Below the pieces are notes generated by a model, which had not been told where the DNA came from, did not search any database, and worked only from the letters and a program-made list of their open reading frames with translations. A stretch of 49,105 nt of DNA from Solirubrobacteraceae bacterium (GTDB lineage Bacteria > Actinomycetota > Thermoleophilia > Solirubrobacterales > Solirubrobacteraceae): positions 1-49,105 of the forward strand of contig JAEMSV010000022.1 in the NCBI GenBank assembly GCA_016462625.1. The letters run 5' to 3'. Positions 16,348 to 23,660 of this stretch are shown piece after piece. How positions within the stretch are numbered: the stretch's first letter is position 1; each line of letters starts with the position of its first letter. A program made the position numbers and the translations under genes.

Positions 16348-16375
16348 ATATCTGGTACAAGATTGTGCCAGATAT
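16348..16375. promoter_or_regulatory. 28-bp palindromic operator between divergent genes
   Basis: ATATCTGG (16348-16355) and CCAGATAT (16368-16375) are perfect arms. Pairing continues inward over ACAA/TTGT with one mismatch, giving 12 of 13 paired positions around a 2-bp centre. It sits between the minus-strand unknown-protein/SDR operon and the plus-strand TetR gene, the standard position for a TetR operator controlling both directions. Confidence 0.75.
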
Positions 16376-16446
16376 GAGAGATGCCAGTCGACCACGAGGC
16401 CGCGACGCCGCTGAGCACTGGGATTCGCCCCTGCGATACTCGCGCC

Positions 16447-17109
16447 GTGGCCGCGAACGCTCCGCGCATCTACGGGGGAACCCCCGGCTCGGATCGGGTC
16501 GAGGAACGGCGTGCGCGGCTGATCGACGCCGCGATGGAGCTGATCGTCTCCGGCGGTTGGCGACAGATCACGATCTACCGGCTCTGCCGCCAGGCCAAGC
16601 TCAACAAGCGGTACTTCTACGAGAGCTTCAGCACGCTCGACGAGACCGCCGAGGCCGTTGTCGACTTCGTGATGGAGGGGCTCACGGAAGCGGCGTTCCC
16701 GGTCGCGATGGAAGGCGTCGCAGCGGGGGACTCGACGGAGGAGATCGCCCAGCGCGCGGTCGGCGCGCTGGTGACCTACACGACGGAGGATCCGCGCAGG
16801 GCGCGGGTCCTGTTCGCCGAAGTCTCGGCCACCCCTGCTGCGGAGCGGCATCGCAAGACGCTTATGCGAGGCCTGGCCGACCAGCTGGCGCGATACGGCA
16901 GGGAGTTCCACAAAGCACCAGGCAGGGCGGATCCGCGGTCGCGGGTCACCGCGTCATTCCTCATTGGCGGGACCGCCGAAACGATTCTGGCGTGGCTCGA
17001 CGACGAGCTCGAGATCAGTCGCGCCGAGCTCATCTCGGACATCGCCGCGCTCTGGATCGACGCGGGCGATGGCGCGGCCGCTCGCGCCACTGCTTCCCGC
17101 AGGGCCTGA
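16447..17109 (+). CDS. TetR/AcrR-family transcriptional regulator (copy 2)
   Basis: A 220-residue TetR-type regulator. HTH at about residues 40-62 (ITIYRLCRQAKLNKRYFYESF). The C-terminal ligand domain is helical and ends LISDIAALWIDAGDG, like copy 1. The GTG at 16447 is preferred because the N-terminus then aligns with copy 1 (NAPRIYGGTPGSDR against AERPYAGQTPSQR) and the bases before both GTGs are similar; an in-frame ATG at 16381 would add 22 unalignable residues. It is divergent from the unknown-protein/SDR operon across the 28-bp palindrome, so it very probably represses that operon and itself. Confidence 0.88.
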   Translation: MAANAPRIYGGTPGSDRVEERRARLIDAAMELIVSGGWRQITIYRLCRQAKLNKRYFYESFSTLDETAEAVVDFVMEGLTEAAFPVAMEGVAAGDSTEEIAQRAVGALVTYTTEDPRRARVLFAEVSATPAAERHRKTLMRGLADQLARYGREFHKAPGRADPRSRVTASFLIGGTAETILAWLDDELEISRAELISDIAALWIDAGDGAAARATASRRA

Positions 17110-17135
17110 CGCTGCTGGGCCGCTGGCCCAGCGTC
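17108..17135 (+). terminator. hairpin after TetR copy 2
   Basis: CTGGGCC pairs with GGCCCAG across a 3-nt loop, extended by GACG/CGTC with a 3-nt bulge, overlapping the TetR stop codon. It is followed by a pyrimidine-rich but not T-rich run. It may separate the TetR transcript from the acyl-CoA synthetase operon. Confidence 0.45.
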
Positions 17136-17198
17136 TCCTCCTGGAACTGTCACCCGGGCACAGCGACCTCGCCGCCACCAGGTCGCAGCATCGGTGGC

Positions 17199-18902
17199 AT
17201 GCCCGAACACCTCCTTGATGCTCTCGACGCGATGGCCGCGGCGGACCCCGACCGTCTGTTCGTCCGCGACCTCGACGGCGGCATCCACATCACCCGCGGC
17301 GACCTGCGCCACCGCGCGGCCGCCCTCGCCGGTGGACTCCATGCCCGCGGGATCCGGGCGGGGGACACCGTCGCGCTGCTCCTCTCGAACCGCCCCGAGT
17401 TCTACGTCGCAGACCTTGCGGTCCTGCTGCTCGGCGGCGTGCCCGTCAGCGTCTACGCGACCTCGTCACCGCAGCAGGTCACGCACGTTCTGCGGGACTC
17501 CGGCGCCCGCCTGCTGATCGGAGAGCCGGCGCTGCTGGAGCCGCTCGGCGCGCTCGACATCGACGTGCTCTCGGTCGCGGATCTCGACGCCGTCGCCGTT
17601 CCGGGCTTCGACCCGGCGCAGGCCCGTGGACCGCGCGACCCCGACGAGGTGTTGACGATCATCTACACGTCGGGCACAACCGGCGCGCCCAAGGGCGTGG
17701 AGCTCACCCACCGCGGGGTGCTCGCCGGGATGCGCGGCCTCGGCGCGGCGATCGGCCTGGACGGCGCTGATCGGGTGATCTCCTGGCTGCCGGCGGCGCA
17801 CATCGCCGAGCGCGGCGCCCACTACTACCTGCCGATCCTCAACGGCGGCGAGATCACGACGCTCGAGGATCCGCGACGGATCGGCGACGCGCTGGTCGCG
17901 GTCCGACCGACCTGGTTCTTCGCGGTTCCCCGCGTCTGGGAGAAGCTGAAGGCGGCGATCGAGGCGCAGGTCGCGGCTCGAGGATCCGCCGACGCGTTCG
18001 CGGGCGCATTCGAGACGGCCGTGGAGGAACTGCGGCTCCGCCACGACGGGCGGCACGTGCCGGAGGAGCTATCGCGCCGCGTCGATGCCCTCGACGGCAA
18101 GGTCTTCGCACCGCTCCGTGCGGCGCTCGGCCTCGACCAGGCTCGCGTGCTGAACACCGGGTCGGCGCCGACCCCGCCGAGCGTCCTGGAGTTCTTCCAC
18201 GCCATCGGCCTTCCGGTCTCCGACCTCTGGGGCATGACCGAGTCCGCGGCGTGCGGCACCGCCGTGCCCCCGGCGCGCCCGCGGATCGGCAGCGTCGGCC
18301 TCCCCCTGCCGGGGAACGACCTCGAGATCGCCGACGATGGCGAGATCCTGCTCCGCGGGCCGTCGCTGATGCGTGGGTACCTGGGACGTCCCGAAGCGAC
18401 ACGCGACGCGATCGACGAGGACGGCTGGCTGCACACCGGGGACGTCGGCCGGATCGACGACGACGGCTACCTCTGGATCGTCGACCGCAAGAAGGAGATC
18501 ATCATCAACGCGGCCGGCAAAAACATGTCGCCGTCCGCCATCGAGGCGGTGCTGAAGAGCGCCCACCCGCTGATCGGACACGTCGCGGTCATCGGCGACG
18601 GCCGCCCGTACAACACCGCGCTCGTCGTGCTTGACCCGGACACGGCCGCTGCCTGGGGGCCGGCGAACGGCAAACCCGGTGAGGTCACCGCGCTGGGCGG
18701 CGACCCGGAGGTCGTTGCCCTTGTCGTCGAGGCGGTCGAGACCGCGAACGCCGAGCTCTCCCGCGTCGAGCAGGTCAAGCGCCTGCACATCGTCGAAGAC
18801 CAGTGGGTCCCCGGCGGCGAGGAACTGACCCCCACGATGAAGCTGCGGCGCGCGCCCATCGCAGCCAAGTACGCCGATCAGATCGAGGAGCTGTACGCAT
18901 GA
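17199..18902 (+). CDS. AMP-binding long-chain acyl-CoA synthetase (FadD15-like)
   Basis: A 567-residue member of the ANL adenylating superfamily. The phosphate-binding loop is YTSGTTGAPKGVELTH (about residues 155-170). The A5-type motif is WGMTESA (about 345), the A7 motif is GWLHTGDVG (about 410), and the hinge is DRKKEIIINAAGKNMSP. The catalytic Lys lies near the end in TPTMKLRR. The full-length N- and C-terminal domains and the long insert place it with FadD15/long-chain acyl-CoA synthetases rather than short-chain ligases. It activates a carboxylic acid to its CoA thioester, plausibly the acid released by the oxidative steps encoded next door. Its stop overlaps the next gene's ATG (ATGA). 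A 7-bp inverted repeat GCGACCT/AGGTCGC (17163-17169, 17180-17186) lies just upstream. Confidence 0.92.
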   Translation: MPEHLLDALDAMAAADPDRLFVRDLDGGIHITRGDLRHRAAALAGGLHARGIRAGDTVALLLSNRPEFYVADLAVLLLGGVPVSVYATSSPQQVTHVLRDSGARLLIGEPALLEPLGALDIDVLSVADLDAVAVPGFDPAQARGPRDPDEVLTIIYTSGTTGAPKGVELTHRGVLAGMRGLGAAIGLDGADRVISWLPAAHIAERGAHYYLPILNGGEITTLEDPRRIGDALVAVRPTWFFAVPRVWEKLKAAIEAQVAARGSADAFAGAFETAVEELRLRHDGRHVPEELSRRVDALDGKVFAPLRAALGLDQARVLNTGSAPTPPSVLEFFHAIGLPVSDLWGMTESAACGTAVPPARPRIGSVGLPLPGNDLEIADDGEILLRGPSLMRGYLGRPEATRDAIDEDGWLHTGDVGRIDDDGYLWIVDRKKEIIINAAGKNMSPSAIEAVLKSAHPLIGHVAVIGDGRPYNTALVVLDPDTAAAWGPANGKPGEVTALGGDPEVVALVVEAVETANAELSRVEQVKRLHIVEDQWVPGGEELTPTMKLRRAPIAAKYADQIEELYA

Positions 18903-20398
18903 GGACCCCGACCATCGCGATCATCGGCGCGGGCATGAGCGGCCTGGCCGCCGCCATGGAGCTCGAGCGCTCCGGGATCAGCACCTACACGGTGTTCGAC
19001 AAGGCGACGGATGTGGGCGGCGTCTGGGCCGCCAACACCTACCCAGGCGCCGCCTGCGACGTGCCGTCGTACCTCTACTCGTTCAGCTACGCCCAGCGCC
19101 GGGACTGGTCGCGCCCGTGCTCGCCGCAGCCGGAGATCCAGCGCTACATGACCGACTGCGCCGACCGCTTCGGGGTGACGAGCAAGCTCCGGCTCGGAAC
19201 CGAGGTCACACGCGCGGCCTGGGACGAGGAGCATCTGCGCTGGGACCTGGACCTGGCGGGCGGGGAGACGGTGCACGCCGACGTGCTCGTGCCTGCGTGC
19301 GGGCAGCTGAGCATCCCCGTCACGCCGGATCTCCCCGGGCGCGACACCTTCACGGGCGCGCAGTTCCATTCGGCAGAGTGGGACCACGAGCACGACCTGC
19401 GCGGCGAGCGCGTCGCCGTCATCGGCACCGGCGCGAGCGCCGTCCAGTTCATCCCGCCGGTGGCCGAACAGGCAGCGCACGTCGATGTGTTCCAACGCAC
19501 GCCGGCCTGGATGCTCCCTCGCCGCAACCGTGCGTACGCGCGCTGGGCGCACCGGGCGATCCAGCGCACCCCGGGCCTGCAGGAGATCCGGCGCGCGTCG
19601 CTCTGGCTCACGATGGAGACCTTCATCTTCGCGCTGCGCGGCGCGAAGCCGGTGAAGCTCGCCTTCCAGGCGTGGAGCCGTGCGTTCCTGCTTGCCAAGG
19701 TTCGCGACCGCCGGCTGCGCCGCAAGCTCACCCCGGACTATCCCTTCGGGTGCAAGCGGATCCTGTTCTCGTCGACCTACTACGAGGCGCTTCAGCGGCC
19801 GAACGTGGAGCTCGTCACCGACGCGGTCACGGAGATCACGCCCCGCGGCGTGCGCACGGCCGACGGCCGCGAGCACGCGGCAGACGCCATCGTCTGGGGG
19901 ACCGGCTTCGCTGCGCACGCGTTCGTCGCGCCGATGCAGGTCGCCGGTCGCAACGGCCGGCTGCTCACGGACGCGTGGGAGGGCGGCGCCCGGGCGCACC
20001 TCGGGATGACCGTGCCCGGCTTCCCGAACATGGTCCTCATGTACGGGCCGAACACCAATCTGGGCGTCGGATCCGTCCTCGCCATGCTGGAGACCCAGGC
20101 CCGCTACCTGTGCAGCCTGGCGCAGCGATTGACTCGCGGCGTGGGGCGGACCGCGCTCGATGTGCGGCCGGAAGTGGCCGCTGCGTTCGACGCCACGTTG
20201 CAGGCCGAGCTGCGCGAATCCGTGTGGACGCAGTGCGACACCTGGTACCAGGACGACGCTGGGCGCGTCGTGAACAACTGGCCCCGGTACATGCGCTCCT
20301 ACGTCGCGGTCGCGAGCGAGATCGCTCCCGGGGAGTTCGTCCGGATCGCACCCGCCCCTGTCGAGGATCCTGTGCCCCACCACGTGATCGAGTCCTGA
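18899..20398 (+). CDS. Baeyer-Villiger-type flavin-containing monooxygenase
   Basis: A 499-residue class B flavoprotein monooxygenase. FAD-binding GAGMSG is at about residues 10-15, the NADPH site is GTGASAVQ (about 180), and the BVMO fingerprint FxGxxxHxxxW(D) is present as FTGAQFHSAEWD (about 152-163). The sequence VGGVWAANTYPGAACDVPS after the first Rossmann fold is typical of actinobacterial BVMOs acting on cyclic or aromatic ketones and steroids. It inserts oxygen next to a ketone to give an ester or lactone. It is translationally coupled to the acyl-CoA synthetase (4-bp overlap) and followed after 11 bases by a PucR-type regulator. The exact substrate cannot be read from the sequence. 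Confidence 0.92.
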   Translation: MRTPTIAIIGAGMSGLAAAMELERSGISTYTVFDKATDVGGVWAANTYPGAACDVPSYLYSFSYAQRRDWSRPCSPQPEIQRYMTDCADRFGVTSKLRLGTEVTRAAWDEEHLRWDLDLAGGETVHADVLVPACGQLSIPVTPDLPGRDTFTGAQFHSAEWDHEHDLRGERVAVIGTGASAVQFIPPVAEQAAHVDVFQRTPAWMLPRRNRAYARWAHRAIQRTPGLQEIRRASLWLTMETFIFALRGAKPVKLAFQAWSRAFLLAKVRDRRLRRKLTPDYPFGCKRILFSSTYYEALQRPNVELVTDAVTEITPRGVRTADGREHAADAIVWGTGFAAHAFVAPMQVAGRNGRLLTDAWEGGARAHLGMTVPGFPNMVLMYGPNTNLGVGSVLAMLETQARYLCSLAQRLTRGVGRTALDVRPEVAAAFDATLQAELRESVWTQCDTWYQDDAGRVVNNWPRYMRSYVAVASEIAPGEFVRIAPAPVEDPVPHHVIES

Positions 20399-20409
20399 GG
20401 CGCACGGCC

Positions 20410-21735
20410 GTGGACACCGCGCTGTCGCCCGAGGTGCTCGGAGCGCTTCGGGCGACGGCGGATCGCGTCGGGGATCGGCTGGACGCGGTCGCGCAGCAGA
20501 TCGCCGATGTCCTCCACGCCGAGGAGCCGGACCTCCCCGGGGATCCGCAGACGCTGCACGACACGTCGCGGGCCAGCCGGGAGATCATCCGGTCCTTTCT
20601 CTGGGTCGTCCGGACCGGAATGCCGGTCGCCAGCGTCCGCGTGCCCTCGGATCCGCTTGACGCCGCACGGGGCCGGGCACGCGCCGGGCTCGCCCTCGTC
20701 CCGCTCCTGCGGCTCTGCCACCTCGGACACGGCGCGTTCCTCACGACCTGGGACCACGAGCTCTCTCGGCTGGACGCCCCACCGGCCGTGCTGATGGAGG
20801 CGTCGGCAGCGTCCCAGCGCCTGAGCTTCTCGTGGATGGACAGCATGAGCCGGCAGCTCGCCGCCGCGTATGACGACGAGCGGCGGTCGCTGGCCGTGAC
20901 CGGCGAGGCGCACCGCGCGCAGACGATCCGCGCCATCCTGTCCGGCGACGCGCACGACGTCGATGGTCTCAGCCGCCTGCTGGGACACGACCTGCGCCGC
21001 CATCACGTCGGCGTGCTGGCCTGGACGACCGGCTCGGGAGACCCCGACCAGCTCGCGGCCCCGCTCCGGCGTGCGGTCGTTGAAGTCGCTGAGACGCTGG
21101 GCGGGAGCCGCCCCCTCGTCATGTCGCACGCGCGCGCGGTCCTCGCCGGGTGGGTGGCGATCGCAGATCCGAAGACGGCAGCAGCGGCGATCGCGCAGCT
21201 GACGTCACGGGCCAGGGCCGATCGCGTCTCGATCGCACTCGGTGAGCCGGCCTTCGGCGTGCCCGGCTTCCGCGCCACGCATCGCGACGCGCAGGACGCC
21301 TTCCGGGTCGCCATCCTCGCTCGCCGCCGGCTGGGCTCGGTCGTCTCGTACCGCAAGGTCGAGCTGGCGGCACTCGCTTCAGAGGACCTCAGCCGGGTGA
21401 CGCGCTTTGTCCGAGACCATCTCGGCCCTCTGGCCGCCGACGACGACGAACACAGCCGGCTGCGGGCCACACTGCGCCTGTTCGTCGAGGAGCGGGGAAG
21501 CCGCGTCGGCGTGGCGCGGAGGCTCGGGATCCACGCGAACACCGTCGGCAACCGCGTTCGCGCCTGCGAGGAGCTCCTGGGCCGTGAGGTCGCTGAGCAC
21601 GGCGTGGAGCTGCACGTCGCACTCGCGTTGGCGCAGACACTCGGCGCACCCGTGCTGACCACTGTGCCGGAGGCCCAGCCACCCAGCCCTCGACTGGGCT
21701 GGGCGCACGATGTGCCTCGAAACGACCCCGCGTAA
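20410..21735 (+). CDS. PucR/CdaR-type helix-turn-helix regulator
   Basis: A 441-residue regulator with GTG start. The N-terminal half is helical without recognisable enzyme motifs, the middle (about 215-330) resembles the degenerate GGDEF-like domain of PucR/CdaR proteins, and the C-terminus carries the PucR-type HTH (VARRLGIHANTVGNRVRACEELLGR, about 375-400). Such proteins are usually activators of adjacent catabolic genes that respond to a pathway intermediate. It sits between the FMO and GMC oxidoreductase genes with gaps of about 10 bases, so it is part of the same transcript and probably controls it. A GTG at 20410 keeps the gene clear of the FMO coding region. Confidence 0.85.
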   Translation: MDTALSPEVLGALRATADRVGDRLDAVAQQIADVLHAEEPDLPGDPQTLHDTSRASREIIRSFLWVVRTGMPVASVRVPSDPLDAARGRARAGLALVPLLRLCHLGHGAFLTTWDHELSRLDAPPAVLMEASAASQRLSFSWMDSMSRQLAAAYDDERRSLAVTGEAHRAQTIRAILSGDAHDVDGLSRLLGHDLRRHHVGVLAWTTGSGDPDQLAAPLRRAVVEVAETLGGSRPLVMSHARAVLAGWVAIADPKTAAAAIAQLTSRARADRVSIALGEPAFGVPGFRATHRDAQDAFRVAILARRRLGSVVSYRKVELAALASEDLSRVTRFVRDHLGPLAADDDEHSRLRATLRLFVEERGSRVGVARRLGIHANTVGNRVRACEELLGREVAEHGVELHVALALAQTLGAPVLTTVPEAQPPSPRLGWAHDVPRNDPA

Positions 21736-21744
21736 CGTCGCGCC

Positions 21745-23427
21745 ATGGACTACGACGTGGATTGGGTCGTCATCGGCTCCGGGTTCGGAGGCAGCGTCTC
21801 GGCGCTGCGCCTGGCGGAGAAGGGCCACACGGTGACGGTGCTCGAACAGGGGCCTCGGATCGAGGACGACGACATCCCGACGTCGACCTACGACGTGCGC
21901 CGCTGGCTCTTCGCCCCGGCGCTCGGCCTGCGGGGCCTCTTCCAGATGACGCCCTTTCGCGACATCTTCGTGATGTCGGGGACGGGCGTGGGCGGCGGCT
22001 CGCTCACGTACGCGATGACCCTCTACACGCCGCCGCCCGCGTTCTTCGCCGACGCGCAGTGGGCCGGTTCGCGTGACTGGCACGCCGAGCTGTCGCCGCA
22101 CTACGAGACGGCCCAGCGGATGCTCGGCGTCACCGATGTCGTCAACGACGACGAGGCCGACCAGCTCCTCCGCGAGTACGGGCGCGAGCTCGGCGTCGAC
22201 GACACCTACCGCAAGGCCCGGGTCGGCGCGTACCTGGACACGCCGGGTCGCACGGTCACCGATCCGTACTTCGGTGGCGAGGGCCCCGCGCGCACGGGAT
22301 GCACCTCGTGCGGCCGCTGCATGATGGGCTGTCCGATCGGAGCGAAGAACTCGCTCCCGAAGAACTACCTGTGGTTCGCCGAGCGGCGCGGCGCGAGGAT
22401 CTCGCCTGACCGTCAGGCGGTGGCGGTCCGCCCCCTCGGCGCGGACGGCGCGTCGGGCTGGGAGATCGTCCACGAGCGCACGGGGGCATGGGTGCGCAAG
22501 GACCGCCAAACGCTGCGCGCCCGCGGCGTGGTGCTCGCGGGCGGCACACTGGGGACGAACCGGCTCCTCGCGCAGTCCCGGGCCGATGGCCACCTGCCAC
22601 GCTTGTCCCCACGGCTTGGCGATCTGGTCCGGACCAACAGCGAGGCGGTGCTCGGCGTCACCCTGCCCGCCGACCGGGCCGAGGGCATCGTGGACCGGGT
22701 CGCGATCACGTCGTCGATCTACCCCGACCCCCACACGCACATCGAGACGGTCGTCTACGGGCACGGCGGTGGCATGATGCGCGGGCTCTTCACCATGCTG
22801 ACGGGCGATGGGTCCAAGCTGACGCGGCCACTGCGGCTCCTGGGTCAGATCGCCCGTCACCCGCGGCAGTTCGCGCGGCTGACGCTCTCACCGGGCTGGT
22901 CGCAGCGCACGATCATCGTCCTGGTCATGCAGTCGCTCGACAACGCGATCCAGCTGACGTTCCGAACCGGGCGGGGCGGCAGAGTCCGCATGAGCACCGC
23001 GCAGGATGCCGAGCGCCCGAACCCGACCTACATCCCGGTGGCCAACCACTTCGCCGAGTGGCTGGCGAAGCGGACCGGAGGCGTCGCGTCGTCATCAGTT
23101 CTCGAGGCCGCACTCAGCATCCCGACGACCGCCCACTTCCTTGGCGGAGCGGTCATCGGCGAGACGCCCGACCACGGGGTCATCGACGCGGACCACCGCG
23201 TCCACGGATACGAGAACCTGCTCGTCTGCGATGGCGCGGCCGTCCCGGCGAATGTGGGCGTCAACCCGTCGCTGACGATCACGGCGATGGCCGAGCGTGC
23301 GATGACCTCTGTTCCTGCCAAGCCGGGAGCGCCGCAGGGTGCACCGCTGGGCGCGACGCCGATCGTCGGCAAGACGGCTTCGGGCTCGCCCGAGGCCCTC
23401 GCCCCTCCAACGGACCTCACCTGCTGA
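21745..23427 (+). CDS. GMC-type flavoprotein oxidoreductase, cholesterol-oxidase (ChoD)-like
   Basis: A 560-residue FAD protein. The dinucleotide-binding motif is GSGFGGSVSALRLAEKG near the N-terminus, and the second flavin motif GTGVGGGSLTYAMT is at about residues 79-92. A cysteine cluster CTSCGRCMMGCPIGAKN (about 191-207), typical of the ChoD/glucose-methanol-choline dehydrogenase subgroup, follows. The C-terminus has HFLGGAVIG and the final active-site stretch GAAVPANVGVNPSLTITAMAER. Family members oxidise sterol or long-chain alcohols to ketones, which would provide a substrate for the BVMO-type enzyme upstream. There is no Tat signal, so it is cytoplasmic. It is the last gene of the island before the tRNA. 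Confidence 0.9.
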   Translation: MDYDVDWVVIGSGFGGSVSALRLAEKGHTVTVLEQGPRIEDDDIPTSTYDVRRWLFAPALGLRGLFQMTPFRDIFVMSGTGVGGGSLTYAMTLYTPPPAFFADAQWAGSRDWHAELSPHYETAQRMLGVTDVVNDDEADQLLREYGRELGVDDTYRKARVGAYLDTPGRTVTDPYFGGEGPARTGCTSCGRCMMGCPIGAKNSLPKNYLWFAERRGARISPDRQAVAVRPLGADGASGWEIVHERTGAWVRKDRQTLRARGVVLAGGTLGTNRLLAQSRADGHLPRLSPRLGDLVRTNSEAVLGVTLPADRAEGIVDRVAITSSIYPDPHTHIETVVYGHGGGMMRGLFTMLTGDGSKLTRPLRLLGQIARHPRQFARLTLSPGWSQRTIIVLVMQSLDNAIQLTFRTGRGGRVRMSTAQDAERPNPTYIPVANHFAEWLAKRTGGVASSSVLEAALSIPTTAHFLGGAVIGETPDHGVIDADHRVHGYENLLVCDGAAVPANVGVNPSLTITAMAERAMTSVPAKPGAPQGAPLGATPIVGKTASGSPEALAPPTDLTC

Positions 23428-23556
23428 GCGGGACTCAGGCGGCGAGGCGCGGGGTACCGCTCTTCGCGGCTAGCACTCGATTACGCGTCTTCAATCCGCG
23501 GTGTACTGCGCCTCGCGCATCGACGCTGGTTGCGCACCGTCGCGCGGAGGGGTGAT

Positions 23557-23606
23557 GAATGGCGAGTCCCGGACTTGAACCGGGGACACCACGATTTTCA
23601 GTCGTG
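23557..23606 (-). repeat. right attachment repeat, overlapping intact tRNA-Phe
   Basis: Perfect 50-bp copy of 12176-12225. It comprises 3 nt beyond the tRNA 3' end and the 3' 47 nt of tRNA-Phe. Identity ends at the 5' edge of the anticodon stem: the next bases are TGCTC here but CCGGC in the left copy. Confidence 0.9.
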
Positions 23607-23632
23607 TGCTCTACCAACTGAGCTAACTCGCC
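23560..23632 (-). tRNA. tRNA-Phe (GAA)
   Basis: A 73-nt cloverleaf on the minus strand. The 7-bp acceptor stem is GGCGAGT/ACTCGCC with discriminator A. The D arm includes AGCTCAGTTGGTAGAGC. The anticodon stem is ACGAC(T)/(A)TCGTG-like with loop CTGAAAA, anticodon GAA, and the T arm has GGTTCAAGTCC. CCA is not encoded. Its 3' part is duplicated at the far end of the island, so this gene is the integration target and has been restored by the incoming copy. Confidence 0.96.
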
Positions 23633-23660
23633 GAGCGACGATGGATCGTAGCGCCCTCCG

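Larger units (their letters stand above)
12176..23606. mobile_element. tRNA-Phe-integrated genomic island lacking a recombinase
   Basis: An 11.4-kb segment bounded by perfect 50-bp direct repeats (12176-12225 and 23557-23606). The repeat is the 3' 47 nt of tRNA-Phe plus 3 nt beyond it. The right copy completes an intact tRNA-Phe and the left copy is only the 3' part, exactly as produced by site-specific integration into a tRNA gene. All ten genes inside form one coherent oxidative-metabolism and regulation set. No tyrosine or serine integrase, excisionase, transposase or plasmid gene is visible, so the element is either defective or moved in trans. Tandem tRNA duplication followed by decay is a less likely alternative. 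Confidence 0.75.

Noticed and set aside
16381..16446. ATG 16381 as start of TetR copy 2
   Set aside because: The 22 extra residues do not align with copy 1, while the GTG at 16447 gives matching ends; kept only as an alternative.
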